Shown here piece after piece: positions 26,706 through 35,881 of a stretch of DNA of 64,000 bases. The notes under the pieces are model-generated. The model was not told where the DNA came from. It saw only the letters and a program-made list of their open reading frames with translations, and ran no database searches. The translations under genes and the position numbers were made by a program. Source of the DNA: Mucilaginibacter cryoferens (GTDB taxonomy: Bacteria > Bacteroidota > Bacteroidia > Sphingobacteriales > Sphingobacteriaceae). Position 1 is the first letter of the stretch; each line of letters starts with the position of its first letter. The DNA lies in NCBI RefSeq assembly GCF_014205845.1, contig NZ_JACHCR010000005.1, positions 124,001 to 188,000 on the forward strand. The letters are read 5' to 3'.

Positions 26706-27623
26706 TTATTGCAGCTGCTTAAACTCTGATGGGTTATTACCCGCAAAGCGCTTAAAGAAACGACTAAAGTGCGAACTGTTATCAAAATTTAACCGTTCGG
26801 CAATTTCCTTAATACTAAGGCCCGATGAAGAGAGCAGATATTGCGCTTCGAGGTACAAGCGGTTATGAATAACATGCAACGCGTTTTGCCCGGTTTCGCC
26901 TTTAACAATTTCGGTTAAATATTTGCTGGAGATAAATAAAGCGTCGGCATATTCCTGCACAGTTTTAAGAGTAAGAAACTGATCTTCTACCAGCTTTTTA
27001 AACTTATATACCAACTGATATTGCTTACTGAGGTGGCGCGTAGAGTGCAGCAAACAGTTTTCGCAGGCCCGGTTCATCTCGTACAACAGATCGGTTAACA
27101 GCAGCCGGATGATCTGTAAATGGAAAGCCCCTTGCTCCCGGCTTTCGTCGCTTAATTTTTGGTAGAGCGCTTTTAGGGATGCGCAGCTTTTTTGAGATAA
27201 GCCGTAAATTGGTGGATAATCCGGGTTTACCTCCAATAAATTATCGAGGATATTTTCTTTAAGCAGGTTGTTGGTCAAAAACTCTTTTTTAAACAACACC
27301 TGGTAAAGGAGCAGGTCGGGGGTGGCATCCTCAAAAGAGGTAATAAATTGAGGCGATACCAGGTGAATGGAATTGGTATAAACCTCAAACACGAAGTGAC
27401 CTATTGTTTTTTTGCAACTGCCGCTAAGACATAAAATAACCGAATAATAGTCTGTTTTAATAGGTAAGCCGTGTGTTAACCCCGGTTCATTACTTAGTAT
27501 CGCAAAATCAGTTTGGTTCCAACTATTATTAACAATCCCGAAATCGGCAGTATCACTGCCAGCATGTTCCAGGTGCTTTTTAAAGGTTAACGAAATATCT
27601 AAAACGTTGATTTTGTCGCTCAT
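26706..27623 (-). CDS. AraC-family transcriptional regulator
   Basis: 305 residues. The C-terminal ~100 hold the double helix-turn-helix (YADALFISSKYLTEIVK and LSIKEIAERLNFDNSSHFSRFFKRF). The N-terminal part resembles a cupin-like effector domain but has no identified ligand. It begins 3 bases after the ispG stop on the same strand, so it can be read from the ispG transcript; no link in function is evident. Confidence 0.87.
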   Translation of the reverse strand: MSDKINVLDISLTFKKHLEHAGSDTADFGIVNNSWNQTDFAILSNEPGLTHGLPIKTDYYSVILCLSGSCKKTIGHFVFEVYTNSIHLVSPQFITSFEDATPDLLLYQVLFKKEFLTNNLLKENILDNLLEVNPDYPPIYGLSQKSCASLKALYQKLSDESREQGAFHLQIIRLLLTDLLYEMNRACENCLLHSTRHLSKQYQLVYKFKKLVEDQFLTLKTVQEYADALFISSKYLTEIVKGETGQNALHVIHNRLYLEAQYLLSSSGLSIKEIAERLNFDNSSHFSRFFKRFAGNNPSEFKQLQ

Positions 27624-27626
27624 TGC

Positions 27627-29714
27627 CTATTCCTGCTCTACCCAGTTGCCGTCGTCTTTAATGATACCTATCAGTTCGTCGAGCGCGTTGGCGGCGCTTA
27701 TATTTTTCTTTACTGCTTCTTTGCCACGGTACAGGGTGATCTTATCGGTACCAGAGCCTACGTAACCATAATCAGCATCGGCCATTTCGCCGGGACCATT
27801 TACAATGCAGCCCATAATGCCTATCTTCAATCCTTTAAGATGGCTTGTACGGCTGCGGATCATCTGTGTGGTGATCATCAGATCGAACAAGGTTCGCCCA
27901 CAACTTGGGCAGCTAATATATTCGGTTTTAGAAATACGCGAACGTGTGGCCTGCAAAATACCAAAAGCTGTTGAAGTATTTACCTTAGTATCCACCTCCG
28001 GCGCATCAATCCAGATACCATCGCCAAAGCCATCAACCAATAACGCACCCAGATCGGTAGCTGCGTAAAGCTGTAGTTTAGTGACAGCCCCCTCTAAATC
28101 TCCTCCGGTAGGGGAGACTTTTTCATCAGCCCGATTTTCAAAAGCCCTCCCTTCCGGGGAGGGTTGGGTGGGGCTATAGCTCCTCTTCACAATTACCGGT
28201 ATTTCTAAGCCTAGCTCTTCCATTTTAAAAAAGAAGGTACGCTGATCGGCCATGCCGTGCAAGGCCTCGGTTTCTAAAACAAACACCAGCGAATTATCAA
28301 AGGGTAGTAAACCAAACTCTTCCGAATCAATATTGGCAGGCAATATTTTTACGAGGTTTAAGGTTGATGTACGATTTGTTGCTGCGATATACTCCGTTAA
28401 ACTAAATAGCGGGTGGCAATTGGTTTTGTTTGCCAGTTTTTGCCACGTATTGTAATTGTAAAGCTGCTTTAAATTGCCGGGTAAAGTAAACGATGGCAAT
28501 TCATCTGCCAGGTAAACAAAATCAACCGATTGCTCGGCCATGTTGTATTTATCCAACAGCGGCGAATAGATATAACCCGCATCGCCTAAAATAGCCGGAT
28601 CTTTTAAATTCTTTTTAGATAGGTCTATAACCACCCTTGGCACCATATGACCGCCAATAAAAGCGTTGGCCTCGTAGGTGTGGCGTTTTTTGTATTCGTA
28701 AGGATTATGCTGTGGAGGTGAAAGCTCAAAGGTTAAAGGCGAAAGGCTCTTTTCTACAGAAGCTTCGCTATCTCTTGTCTTTAACTTTTCGTCTTTAACC
28801 TTTTCTCTTAAAGAATATCGCTTAACCAATTCAATTGCCACCGGTGCCTCGGCTTCAGGTTCTTCGGTAAGGGAAACGCGTACGGTATCGCCCAGGCCGT
28901 CTTCCAGCAAAGTGCCTATGCCGACGGCCGATTTAATACGCCCGTCCTCTCCGTCGCCGGCCTCCGTTACGCCCAGGTGCAACGGGTAGTTCATGCCCTC
29001 GGCAACCATGGTTTCAACCAATAAACGATAAGCCTGCACCATTACCTGCGGATTGCTTGATTTCATACTGATTACCAGGTTATAGTAATTCAGCGTTTCG
29101 CACATGCGCATAAATTCCATCGCCGATTCTACCATACCCTGCGGAGTATCGCCATAACGGCTCATGATACGGTCGCTTAACGAGCCGTGGTTTGTGCCAA
29201 TGCGCATGGCAGTGCCATATTCTTTACAGATGTTTACCAGCGGTGCAAATTTTTGGTAAATGCGTTCCAGTTCGCCCTGGTACTCCAGGTTGGTATAATC
29301 TATTTGGTCAAATTTCTTTTTATCGGCATAGTTCCCGGGGTTTACGCGTACTTTTTCAACAATACGGGCTGCTACCTCGGCAGCATTCGGGGTAAAATGA
29401 ATGTCGGCCACCAGGGGTACATTGTATCCACGGGCACGAAGTTGTTTTTTAATTTCGGCCAGGTTTTTAGCCTCTTTAATGCTGGGCGCTGTTATACGCA
29501 CATACTCGCAACCGGCATCAACCATACGGATAGATTGCTCAACGGTACCAATGGTATCCATGGTATCGGTAGTGGTCATGCTTTGTATGCGTATAGGATT
29601 ATTGCCGCCCATGGGCACATCGCCAATGTTTACCTCGCGGGTAACAAAACGCGAATATTGGGTTAACGAATTACAATAACGGCCTTGCAGCAATTTAACA
29701 GCATCAGTATTCAT
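27627..29714 (-). CDS. ispG: 4-hydroxy-3-methylbut-2-enyl-diphosphate synthase (IspG) with two in-frame repeat insertions
   Basis: 4Fe-4S enzyme of the MEP isoprenoid pathway, 695 residues. Like other Bacteroidota forms it has a TIM barrel (GGNNPIRIQSMTTTDT, VADIHFTPNAA), a large inserted domain and the C-terminal Fe-S domain with CPSCGRTLFDL and GCIVNGPGEMADADYGYVG (three Cys and one Glu ligand). Two segments look foreign: residues about 300-331 (REKVKDEKLKTRDSE... LSPP) and exactly residues 514-543 (SPTQPSPEGRAFENRADEKV...). Both are encoded by repeats that elsewhere are intergenic. The reading frame and all key motifs are intact, so the enzyme is presumably functional. Confidence 0.95.
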   Translation of the reverse strand: MNTDAVKLLQGRYCNSLTQYSRFVTREVNIGDVPMGGNNPIRIQSMTTTDTMDTIGTVEQSIRMVDAGCEYVRITAPSIKEAKNLAEIKKQLRARGYNVPLVADIHFTPNAAEVAARIVEKVRVNPGNYADKKKFDQIDYTNLEYQGELERIYQKFAPLVNICKEYGTAMRIGTNHGSLSDRIMSRYGDTPQGMVESAMEFMRMCETLNYYNLVISMKSSNPQVMVQAYRLLVETMVAEGMNYPLHLGVTEAGDGEDGRIKSAVGIGTLLEDGLGDTVRVSLTEEPEAEAPVAIELVKRYSLREKVKDEKLKTRDSEASVEKSLSPLTFELSPPQHNPYEYKKRHTYEANAFIGGHMVPRVVIDLSKKNLKDPAILGDAGYIYSPLLDKYNMAEQSVDFVYLADELPSFTLPGNLKQLYNYNTWQKLANKTNCHPLFSLTEYIAATNRTSTLNLVKILPANIDSEEFGLLPFDNSLVFVLETEALHGMADQRTFFFKMEELGLEIPVIVKRSYSPTQPSPEGRAFENRADEKVSPTGGDLEGAVTKLQLYAATDLGALLVDGFGDGIWIDAPEVDTKVNTSTAFGILQATRSRISKTEYISCPSCGRTLFDLMITTQMIRSRTSHLKGLKIGIMGCIVNGPGEMADADYGYVGSGTDKITLYRGKEAVKKNISAANALDELIGIIKDDGNWVEQE
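28086..28175. repeat. Palindromic element, copy 3, in frame inside ispG
   Basis: Reading the minus strand it begins AGCCCCACCCAACCCTCC and ends GATTTAGAGGGGGCT, the same ends and two inner hairpins as the copies at 7672-7778 and 10280-10379. It is 90 bases, 30 codons, starting exactly on a codon boundary, so it adds 30 residues rich in Pro, Gly and Glu without breaking the gene. Confidence 0.92.
28728..28804. repeat. Second repeat type inside ispG (AAAGGTTAAAG palindrome)
   Basis: AAAGGTTAAAGGCGAAAGG at 28728-28746 pairs imperfectly with CTTTAACTTTTCGTCTTTAA at 28779-28798 and beyond. The same AAAGGTTAAAGGCGAAAG word is intergenic at 8762-8779. It encodes a Lys/Glu-rich stretch around residues 303-328 of IspG. 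Confidence 0.75.
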
Positions 29715-29867
29715 GCGGCGGATAATTAATAAGCTGCAAATTTAATGATTATGTTGGGGAATAAGTTGTTTGGATGTAAATGATAAATTATTACAATTGA
29801 GGTTACCATTGGTTGAAAAATATTAAAGAAAAAGATATCGTTATTCTAATTGCATTTATTGCGATAG

Positions 29868-29897
29868 TTGCAATGCCTAAAAAAATCATTAAATTTG
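29868..29897 (+). promoter_or_regulatory. Promoter and possible operator of toxin-antitoxin pair
   Basis: TTG at 29868-29870, 19 bases, then TAAATTTG at 29890-29897: a textbook Bacteroidota promoter 5 bases before the antitoxin ATG. Just upstream ATTGC...GCAAT (29850-29875 region) is an inverted repeat that could be the autoregulatory operator. Confidence 0.6.
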
Positions 29898-29901
29898 ACT
29901 A

Positions 29902-30117
29902 ATGACAACTCAATTCATCACTAATGATAAAGGCGAAAAAACCGCTGTAATTATTCCAATAAACGAATATGAGGATTTATTGCACCAACATCATTTAAAT
30001 CTTGAGCTTACTGATGAATATAAAGCAATGATGGATGAGATGCTTGATGAGGAAGCTAAGGGTAAGGCCGAATACGTATCTTTTCAAAGTATTAAAGATA
30101 GATTTTTGCCTAAATGA
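29902..30117 (+). CDS. Antitoxin of a RelE/ParE-type module
   Basis: 71 residues. The N-terminal half (TQFITNDKGEKTAVIIPINEYEDLL) fits a Phd/RelB-like DNA-binding antitoxin and the acidic tail would wrap the toxin. Its stop overlaps the toxin start (ATGA), the usual coupling. Divergent from ispG. Confidence 0.8.
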   Translation: MTTQFITNDKGEKTAVIIPINEYEDLLHQHHLNLELTDEYKAMMDEMLDEEAKGKAEYVSFQSIKDRFLPK

Positions 30118-30392
30118 TTTACGAAGTTATTTTCAGGCTTAAAGCTGAAAAAGATTTAGAAGATATCCAGGATTATTACAATAAAACACTTCCAATTCTT
30201 ACTGATAAATTTTTTCTGGAGTTTTTCGGAACAATGAAATTTGTTGAACGCGAGCCGCAATTATTTCAGATTAGATATCAAAGCATTAGAATAGCGCCTT
30301 TATATCAATTCCCTTACGGCATCCATTATAAGGAGGCTAAAAATAAAATTATTGTATATCGTGTGCTTCATACAAAAAGATATTTCAAGTAG
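30114..30392 (+). CDS. RelE/ParE-family toxin
   Basis: 92 residues with the family pattern: YEVIFRLKAEKDLEDIQDYY at the N-terminus, basic patch IRYQSIRIAPL and the C-terminal IIVYRVLHTKRYFK. ParE types target gyrase and RelE types cleave mRNA; the sequence sits closer to the ParE pattern. Four-base overlap with the antitoxin. Confidence 0.85.
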   Translation: MIYEVIFRLKAEKDLEDIQDYYNKTLPILTDKFFLEFFGTMKFVEREPQLFQIRYQSIRIAPLYQFPYGIHYKEAKNKIIVYRVLHTKRYFK

Positions 30393-30399
30393 CTGCACA

Positions 30400-31011
30400 T
30401 CAAAACAACCGCTCCTTAATAACCACCGTACCGGCCATCATATCATGTAAACATTGCTGTTGTTTATTGAAAAATGCCAGCAGGTAACCTATAAAAAATG
30501 TCATCACCGAAAATATTTTGCACAGGTTACGGGCTGTAGCTTTGCCGAAAGTGATGCGTTCGCCATGCATATCAACCACTTTTATTTTAAGCATCTGTTT
30601 ACCGTAGGTAGCCTGTTTGGCCGAGCTTTCCATTACTATATGGTAAACAATTTTGGCAAATGGCACACAGCCCAGTAAGCCAAAACTAGCTATTATGCGG
30701 GTCTCTTTATCCTGTATAAATACAACTACTACCACAAAAATAATTAGCACAAATACACCAAAAACAATAAACCAATCTAAAAAGGAGGCAAGCAAGCGTT
30801 GGTCAAAACTGCCAAAATACTGCATAAGCAAAGGGGGCTTTGCAAAACCGAAAAGTTCACGTAGTTCAACTATTTCCTGGGCCTCTTTATAATCGTCCAT
30901 CCCGGTAGTTTTTACAAAATCGCCGGGGCTTATTTTTTTAGCCTTCAGTTCATCCATGCTAAATGGACCTTCGGGTTTTCCGTTGATAACTAAGATATAA
31001 GACTGAAACAT
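30400..31011 (-). CDS. GYF_2 plus RDD membrane protein
   Basis: 203 residues. The N-terminal ~50 form a GYF_2-like domain (YILVINGKPEGPFSMDELKAKKISPGDFV). Then an RDD domain with membrane helices (RLLASFLDWFIVFGVFV with the Arg/Asp, TYGKQMLKIKVVD, TARNLCKIFS). Family members are transport-like or adaptor proteins of unknown role. Ends 7 bases from the toxin stop, convergent. Confidence 0.78.
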   Translation of the reverse strand: MFQSYILVINGKPEGPFSMDELKAKKISPGDFVKTTGMDDYKEAQEIVELRELFGFAKPPLLMQYFGSFDQRLLASFLDWFIVFGVFVLIIFVVVVVFIQDKETRIIASFGLLGCVPFAKIVYHIVMESSAKQATYGKQMLKIKVVDMHGERITFGKATARNLCKIFSVMTFFIGYLLAFFNKQQQCLHDMMAGTVVIKERLF

Positions 31012-31100
31012 TTGTGCTTTTTAGATTGGAATACTTTTCCGATGAAAAGTTACTAAAAAACTGCAATAAAGAATTAGCACCCGCATAGCTACAAAGCCGA

Positions 31101-32417
31101 CTAAAAAAGCCCAAATTTGTCCCTCATCCGGTGTCCTTCTTCCAGCACATAGGTTATCGGTACCTCGTGCCCAAGATCTTTGAAAACCATAATGTCGCGG
31201 TATTTTTTGTTGATGAGGTTATAAAAAGCATATTCGTTATTGGGGGGCGCCAAATGATCAAGCAAACCAATGCCAAGCAAAATAGGTGTTTGTATATTTT
31301 GTGCAAAATTCTTGATATCAAAATAATCCAGGTTATCTAATACCTTATCAAACTTAATACCTTTCTCGCCAGCATACTTGCGCAAATCGTACATCGGCCA
31401 ATCGTCCTGATCGGGAAGATTACGCACATCACTCAAAATAGGGTTTTGTGCCGATATCAGTTGAGTCCGGCTATCAAGCCCGGCTACCGCACTGGCTAAA
31501 AAACCACCCATACTACCACCAGATACCTCTATACGCTTAGGATCAAGCTCGGGCCGCGAGTATATAAAGTCTATCGCCCGGATGCAATCCATAATAGCCC
31601 CACGCAAAACGTATTTGTTTTTGTCCTCTACATTAAGGCTAATATAATCGAGCCTTTTGGGGTGAATTACATCGCGGCTATTGCCCTGGCCACGCACGTT
31701 AAGTGCCAGTATAGCAATATCATCATCCTGCCCAAGCATCGGTTTCAAATCAACCTGGTAACCGGGCAAAGCTAAAAAAGTAGTGAACCTTTTATTTTTA
31801 ATGGTTGTTTTAGGAATAGTAAGCCATCCCCTAACGGTAATATTATCTAAAGACCGCATCTCTACCAGATAAACCTTACGATTTTCTGTAGCCTGATCTT
31901 TCTGTTCAGTCATTTTAAACTCGGGCTTAACTGCAGCCAGCTCGGCTTTGGTATTTTGCCAAAAGCTGTCAAAATCTGCCGGCCGCCCGTGTTCCGACTC
32001 AATTTCATGAGGCCTTATGCCAAACACCCTGCGGGTGGTATCGTCATAATCAGATACATTCACCATAAAATTGATCTTATAAAATCCCGCTTTTTGCGGC
32101 GGAACAGTAAAATCATAACTGGCACTGCTATGTTTGGCTAGTTTTATTTTACGGGTTTCATTAGCCACGGTAACGCCGGCGGATGTTACCGCCATGTATG
32201 ATACTGTGCCCGTTTGAGGGTTATCGGTAGCGTTTTTTACATTAAAGGTATAACCGGCCTTGCTGCTAAAAATGGCATCTTTACTACCAACGGTAAGCGT
32301 TGTTGATACCTCTTCATCTGCCTTAAATTTATGAACAGGTGTTTTTGCGTTTAGGTTGTTTAGTATACACAAGCAGGCTACAGTGAGTATACCAATGGGG
32401 GATTTTATGCTGATCAT
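31101..32417 (-). CDS. Secreted AXE1-type acetylxylan esterase (paralog 1)
   Basis: 438 residues: signal peptide, an Ig-like beta domain to about residue 140, a linker (RPADFDSFWQNTKAEL) and an AXE1-like alpha/beta hydrolase. Nucleophile Ser in VSGGSMGGFLA, Asp in GLLDHLAPPNNEYAFY, His in KDLGHEVP. Expected to remove O-acetyl groups from sugars. Its ATG overlaps the stop of the barrel gene, and a close paralog lies at 33309-34649 in the same operon. Both have all triad residues. Confidence 0.85.
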   Translation of the reverse strand: MISIKSPIGILTVACLCILNNLNAKTPVHKFKADEEVSTTLTVGSKDAIFSSKAGYTFNVKNATDNPQTGTVSYMAVTSAGVTVANETRKIKLAKHSSASYDFTVPPQKAGFYKINFMVNVSDYDDTTRRVFGIRPHEIESEHGRPADFDSFWQNTKAELAAVKPEFKMTEQKDQATENRKVYLVEMRSLDNITVRGWLTIPKTTIKNKRFTTFLALPGYQVDLKPMLGQDDDIAILALNVRGQGNSRDVIHPKRLDYISLNVEDKNKYVLRGAIMDCIRAIDFIYSRPELDPKRIEVSGGSMGGFLASAVAGLDSRTQLISAQNPILSDVRNLPDQDDWPMYDLRKYAGEKGIKFDKVLDNLDYFDIKNFAQNIQTPILLGIGLLDHLAPPNNEYAFYNLINKKYRDIMVFKDLGHEVPITYVLEEGHRMRDKFGLF

Positions 32418-33298
32418 TATCTGGTATCTAACCGGTAATTTAATGAGGCCGAAAGACTGGTACCGGCTCCTGTATTATATCCTGTTATAAACGTTCCTCC
32501 GGTTAAAAATAACGAAAGGTTTTTGGCGAAAGCATGTCCATAACTTACTGATACCTGGTTAAAGGCAAAGTTTTTACTGGTACTTGGGTTGGCTGCTATA
32601 ATTGGATTGGGATTGATAAATGAATTACCACTGGTTGCATAAAAACCACCCACACTGACGGATACCTGCTCCTTAAAGTTTTTATCGAGCGTTAAGCCAT
32701 AAGTAAGGTTATATCTATCCTGAAAAACCGACTCGCTTCCAAAATATTCACGTACTGCGTTCTCGGCTACAAAATAGCTTTGCCTGCCAAACAGGTGACC
32801 GCTGCCTGCAAATGCCAGTTTAAGTTCAGATCCATAATAGCCATAACCCAATGCTGCATTATCGCGATAGGTTGGTATAATGCCCGTTGCCTTTATACTA
32901 AAATAGTACTTGTAGCTGATGTTGGCCAAGTAATATTTAATACCAATTTCTATATCCTGAAAACCTTTGAAGTTGGCGTGCCCGCTATCACTTTTAAAGT
33001 AATTCATGGAATAGGGTACCAGGGCCGATATGCTAAACTTTCTGCTGATGCCATATTCGGTATATAAGGCATAGCTTACAGAATGGAACTTACCATTATC
33101 ATCAAACGAGCTTTTGCGACCGGTAGAGTCGAACTGTTTATTAGCAAAAAAATAGCTTACAGATGGCGATATAATAAACCTGCCCGGCCTCACCGGAAAA
33201 CCATCGGCATAGCTGTTATAGTGCATTGCAGATACCAATAAAAGCACAGCAAGCAGGTATTTGAGTAGTTTTTTATTGAGGGTCATCTTTTTATTCAT
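32417..33298 (-). CDS. Outer-membrane beta-barrel protein between the esterases
   Basis: 293 residues with a signal peptide (NKKLLKYLLAVLLLVSAMHY). Repeated amphipathic strands (YALYTEYGISRKFSISALVPY, YFSIKATGIIPTYRD) and the C-terminal strand SLSASLNYRLDTR indicate a barrel. ATG 33298 is favoured; an earlier in-frame ATG (33349) is inside the preceding gene. Probably moves or holds the substrate of the esterases at the outer membrane, by context only. Confidence 0.7.
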   Translation of the reverse strand: MNKKMTLNKKLLKYLLAVLLLVSAMHYNSYADGFPVRPGRFIISPSVSYFFANKQFDSTGRKSSFDDNGKFHSVSYALYTEYGISRKFSISALVPYSMNYFKSDSGHANFKGFQDIEIGIKYYLANISYKYYFSIKATGIIPTYRDNAALGYGYYGSELKLAFAGSGHLFGRQSYFVAENAVREYFGSESVFQDRYNLTYGLTLDKNFKEQVSVSVGGFYATSGNSFINPNPIIAANPSTSKNFAFNQVSVSYGHAFAKNLSLFLTGGTFITGYNTGAGTSLSASLNYRLDTR

Positions 33299-33308
33299 AG
33301 GTATTCCA

Positions 33309-34649
33309 TTAAAATAAACCAAAGGTATCACGCATCCAGCTACCCTCATATTCTTTATATTTCTGGCTCACTTCGTGCCCCAGATCCTTGTAAACCATCA
33401 CCTTTTTATTGGTATTTAAAGAGTTATAAACTGCATAACCATTGCCCGGCGGTACATAAGGATCAAGCAAACCTAAACCAAGCAGTACAGGACATTTAAC
33501 ATCGGTAGCAAAGTTTTTGGTGTCATAGTATTCCATGTTGTGTAATACCTGGTCGAAAGTTACATCTGGCTTGCCGGCAACATATTTTCTAATATCATTT
33601 ATTGGCCATTCAACAGTGCCAACCAAATTATGCACATCGCTTAAAATAGGATTTTGTGCCGAGCAGATAGTTACCCGCTGATCAAGTCCGGCTAAAGCTA
33701 TGGCCAAATATCCGCCCATACTTCCTCCTGTTACCAGTATCTGATTGTGACGCAATTCTTTACGTGAATAAATAAAATCAACGGCCCGCACACAATCCAT
33801 AATTACGCCACGCATCACATACTTATTTTTATCCTCAATGTTATAGGATATAAAAGCATCCCGTTCGGTATGAATCACATCGCGGCTGTTACCCTGCCCG
33901 CGGGTATTTAGCGTAATAATAGCCAGATCATCTTCGCGGCCTACAATCGGTTTCAGCGTAACCTGGTACCCGGGCAGGCCCAAAAGTACCGAAAACTGTT
34001 TGTTTTTATTGCTGTTTTTAGGCAAAGTCATCCACCCACGGATGGTTAAATTATCCAACGATTTCATTTCGATAAGAAAAACCCTGCGGTTATCGGTATT
34101 TTGAGATGGTTGCTCGGTTACCTTAAACTGCGGCTTTACTTTGGCAAGGTCGGCTTTTGCATCTTTCCAAAAGCTATCAAAATCGGCAGGCTTTGCATAG
34201 GCTGATCTGATGTCATCGGGCCTGATGCCGAAGGCACGACGGGTGGTATCGTCATAATCAGATACATTGATCATCATATTTAGCTTATAAAACCCCGTTT
34301 TTAAACCGGCAATATCGAAATTGTAACTCGCTGAACTCTTTTTACCAATTTTAACAGGCTTAGATAAGGTTTTAACCTTTACTCCTTTTTCATCGGTAAG
34401 TAGGTACGATACTGTGCCCTCCTGCTCAGTATCTAAGGCATTTTTCACATCAAATGTAAATGACGCTGTGGAACTAAAAACCCCTTCTTTATTGTTGATA
34501 TTTAATACTGTTGATACCCCCGCGTCATCGCTTTTTTCAGCAGTCCCCCCACCTACCGGAGAGTTATGCTGTGCAAAAGCACTATTAATAGCCGCAAGTA
34601 CAAATACTAAAACCAAATATTTTCTAAAATCCATCGCCATAATAATCAT
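33309..34649 (-). CDS. Secreted AXE1-type acetylxylan esterase (paralog 2)
   Basis: 446 residues, same domain order as the 31101-32417 protein: signal peptide (YLVLVFVLAAINSAFAQ), Ig-like domain, RPDDIR/FDSFWKDAKADLAKVKPQF linker, alpha/beta hydrolase. Triad: Ser in VTGGSMGGYLA, Asp in GLLDPYVPPGNGYAVY, His in KDLGHEVS. The two proteins are clearly paralogs from a local duplication. The ATG overlaps the acyltransferase stop. Several Met codons at the start (34649, 34640, 34634) are possible. Confidence 0.85.
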   Translation of the reverse strand: MIIMAMDFRKYLVLVFVLAAINSAFAQHNSPVGGGTAEKSDDAGVSTVLNINNKEGVFSSTASFTFDVKNALDTEQEGTVSYLLTDEKGVKVKTLSKPVKIGKKSSASYNFDIAGLKTGFYKLNMMINVSDYDDTTRRAFGIRPDDIRSAYAKPADFDSFWKDAKADLAKVKPQFKVTEQPSQNTDNRRVFLIEMKSLDNLTIRGWMTLPKNSNKNKQFSVLLGLPGYQVTLKPIVGREDDLAIITLNTRGQGNSRDVIHTERDAFISYNIEDKNKYVMRGVIMDCVRAVDFIYSRKELRHNQILVTGGSMGGYLAIALAGLDQRVTICSAQNPILSDVHNLVGTVEWPINDIRKYVAGKPDVTFDQVLHNMEYYDTKNFATDVKCPVLLGLGLLDPYVPPGNGYAVYNSLNTNKKVMVYKDLGHEVSQKYKEYEGSWMRDTFGLF

Positions 34650-35881
34650 TAAGCTTTAATCTTTGCCGACTCATTTTCGGGATTGCGCGCTTTATTCTTA
34701 ATCAGAAAATCTGATTTACGAATATAGTGGTTCAGCGGCTCCTCAATAAGTTTGAACAAGGTGATCGAAATTATATTTAGAACGATAAAAGCATAAACAA
34801 GGTTTAAACTATCGTATTCAAATGGCGAGTGCCACTCTACGCCCCATTTATCGTATAGCGTAAATGTATAATCATTAAGCCAGTTAAAGCCGTTATGCAA
34901 AAAGGTGTACATATACCCCAGGTGGATAAGGTAAAATATATAGGAACTTTTGCCCAATAGCTCTACAAAACGGGTGGCCAGTATCTTTTTAAGTAGGGTA
35001 GTTTCGGTAAGTATGCCGTAAAAGAACAACGCTATTGACAGGGCAAGCAAATAGTTGTTGGTGATGATACCAAATGGATTATGTAAACCGGCTTCCTGCC
35101 CCTTAGGTATGGTGAGGGTAGACATGATCCAAACGCAAAAAAAGATCATGAAAAAACCGAGGTAGGTAAATTTCTTTTTGCTGCTGCCATCCATTTTCTG
35201 TTTGCGCACAATAAGAGCCAGTTGAATGCCTGCAAAAAACTCAAAGCAGCGGCCCAAAAACGTATACAGCATCATAAAGGTAAAATTACCAAAGAAACCA
35301 TACCAGTTTACATGGCTAAATATCAATACCAACACAGCCCCCAAACCTGTAACTGCAATAGGTTGGATATAAAACTTTTTATACCTGGTAGCTACCAGGA
35401 AGATAAACGGCGCCGAAAAGTAAAAGCACTCCTCTACCGTGAGCGACCATCCCTGTGCTACACCTGTAAATTTAAGTTGATCGAAAAAGCCGCGCAAAAA
35501 AACGATGTTCATCAAAAACATTACTATGGGGTTATGCCCCGCGGTAACAATTTGGTTATTGGTAAAGTAAAAAGCGATGAATGCCCCTACAGTTAAAATG
35601 GCGTACATGGGGTAAATACGCGCCACCCTGTTTTTTAAGTATTGCTTAAACCAGTCTTTAGTGAGCTTAAAGCTATCGAAGTAGCGAAATGCGATCAAAA
35701 AACCCGAGAGTACAAAAAAAATAGTAACCCCTATGTGGAACTCGTTAAAAAAGCGTTGCACAGAGTGAGGAAATTTCTCATCAAAAACATACGCGAAATG
35801 CGATATAAACACAAGATAAGCGGCCATTGCACGTACCCCGGTTAAAGCTGGAATGTAATTTTGTTGCGCTCTTTGTGACAA
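34649..35881 (-). CDS. Acyltransferase 3 family membrane protein
   Basis: 410 residues with about ten membrane helices. The conserved family start is visible (LTGVRAMAAYLVFISHFAYVF with the catalytic His; FFVLSGFLI; WSLTVEECFYFSAPF). Such proteins O-acetylate exported sugars or lipids. First gene of the operon with the two acetyl esterases, so the set could add and remove acetyl groups on one surface glycan. Confidence 0.87.
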   Translation of the reverse strand: MSQRAQQNYIPALTGVRAMAAYLVFISHFAYVFDEKFPHSVQRFFNEFHIGVTIFFVLSGFLIAFRYFDSFKLTKDWFKQYLKNRVARIYPMYAILTVGAFIAFYFTNNQIVTAGHNPIVMFLMNIVFLRGFFDQLKFTGVAQGWSLTVEECFYFSAPFIFLVATRYKKFYIQPIAVTGLGAVLVLIFSHVNWYGFFGNFTFMMLYTFLGRCFEFFAGIQLALIVRKQKMDGSSKKKFTYLGFFMIFFCVWIMSTLTIPKGQEAGLHNPFGIITNNYLLALSIALFFYGILTETTLLKKILATRFVELLGKSSYIFYLIHLGYMYTFLHNGFNWLNDYTFTLYDKWGVEWHSPFEYDSLNLVYAFIVLNIISITLFKLIEEPLNHYIRKSDFLIKNKARNPENESAKIKA

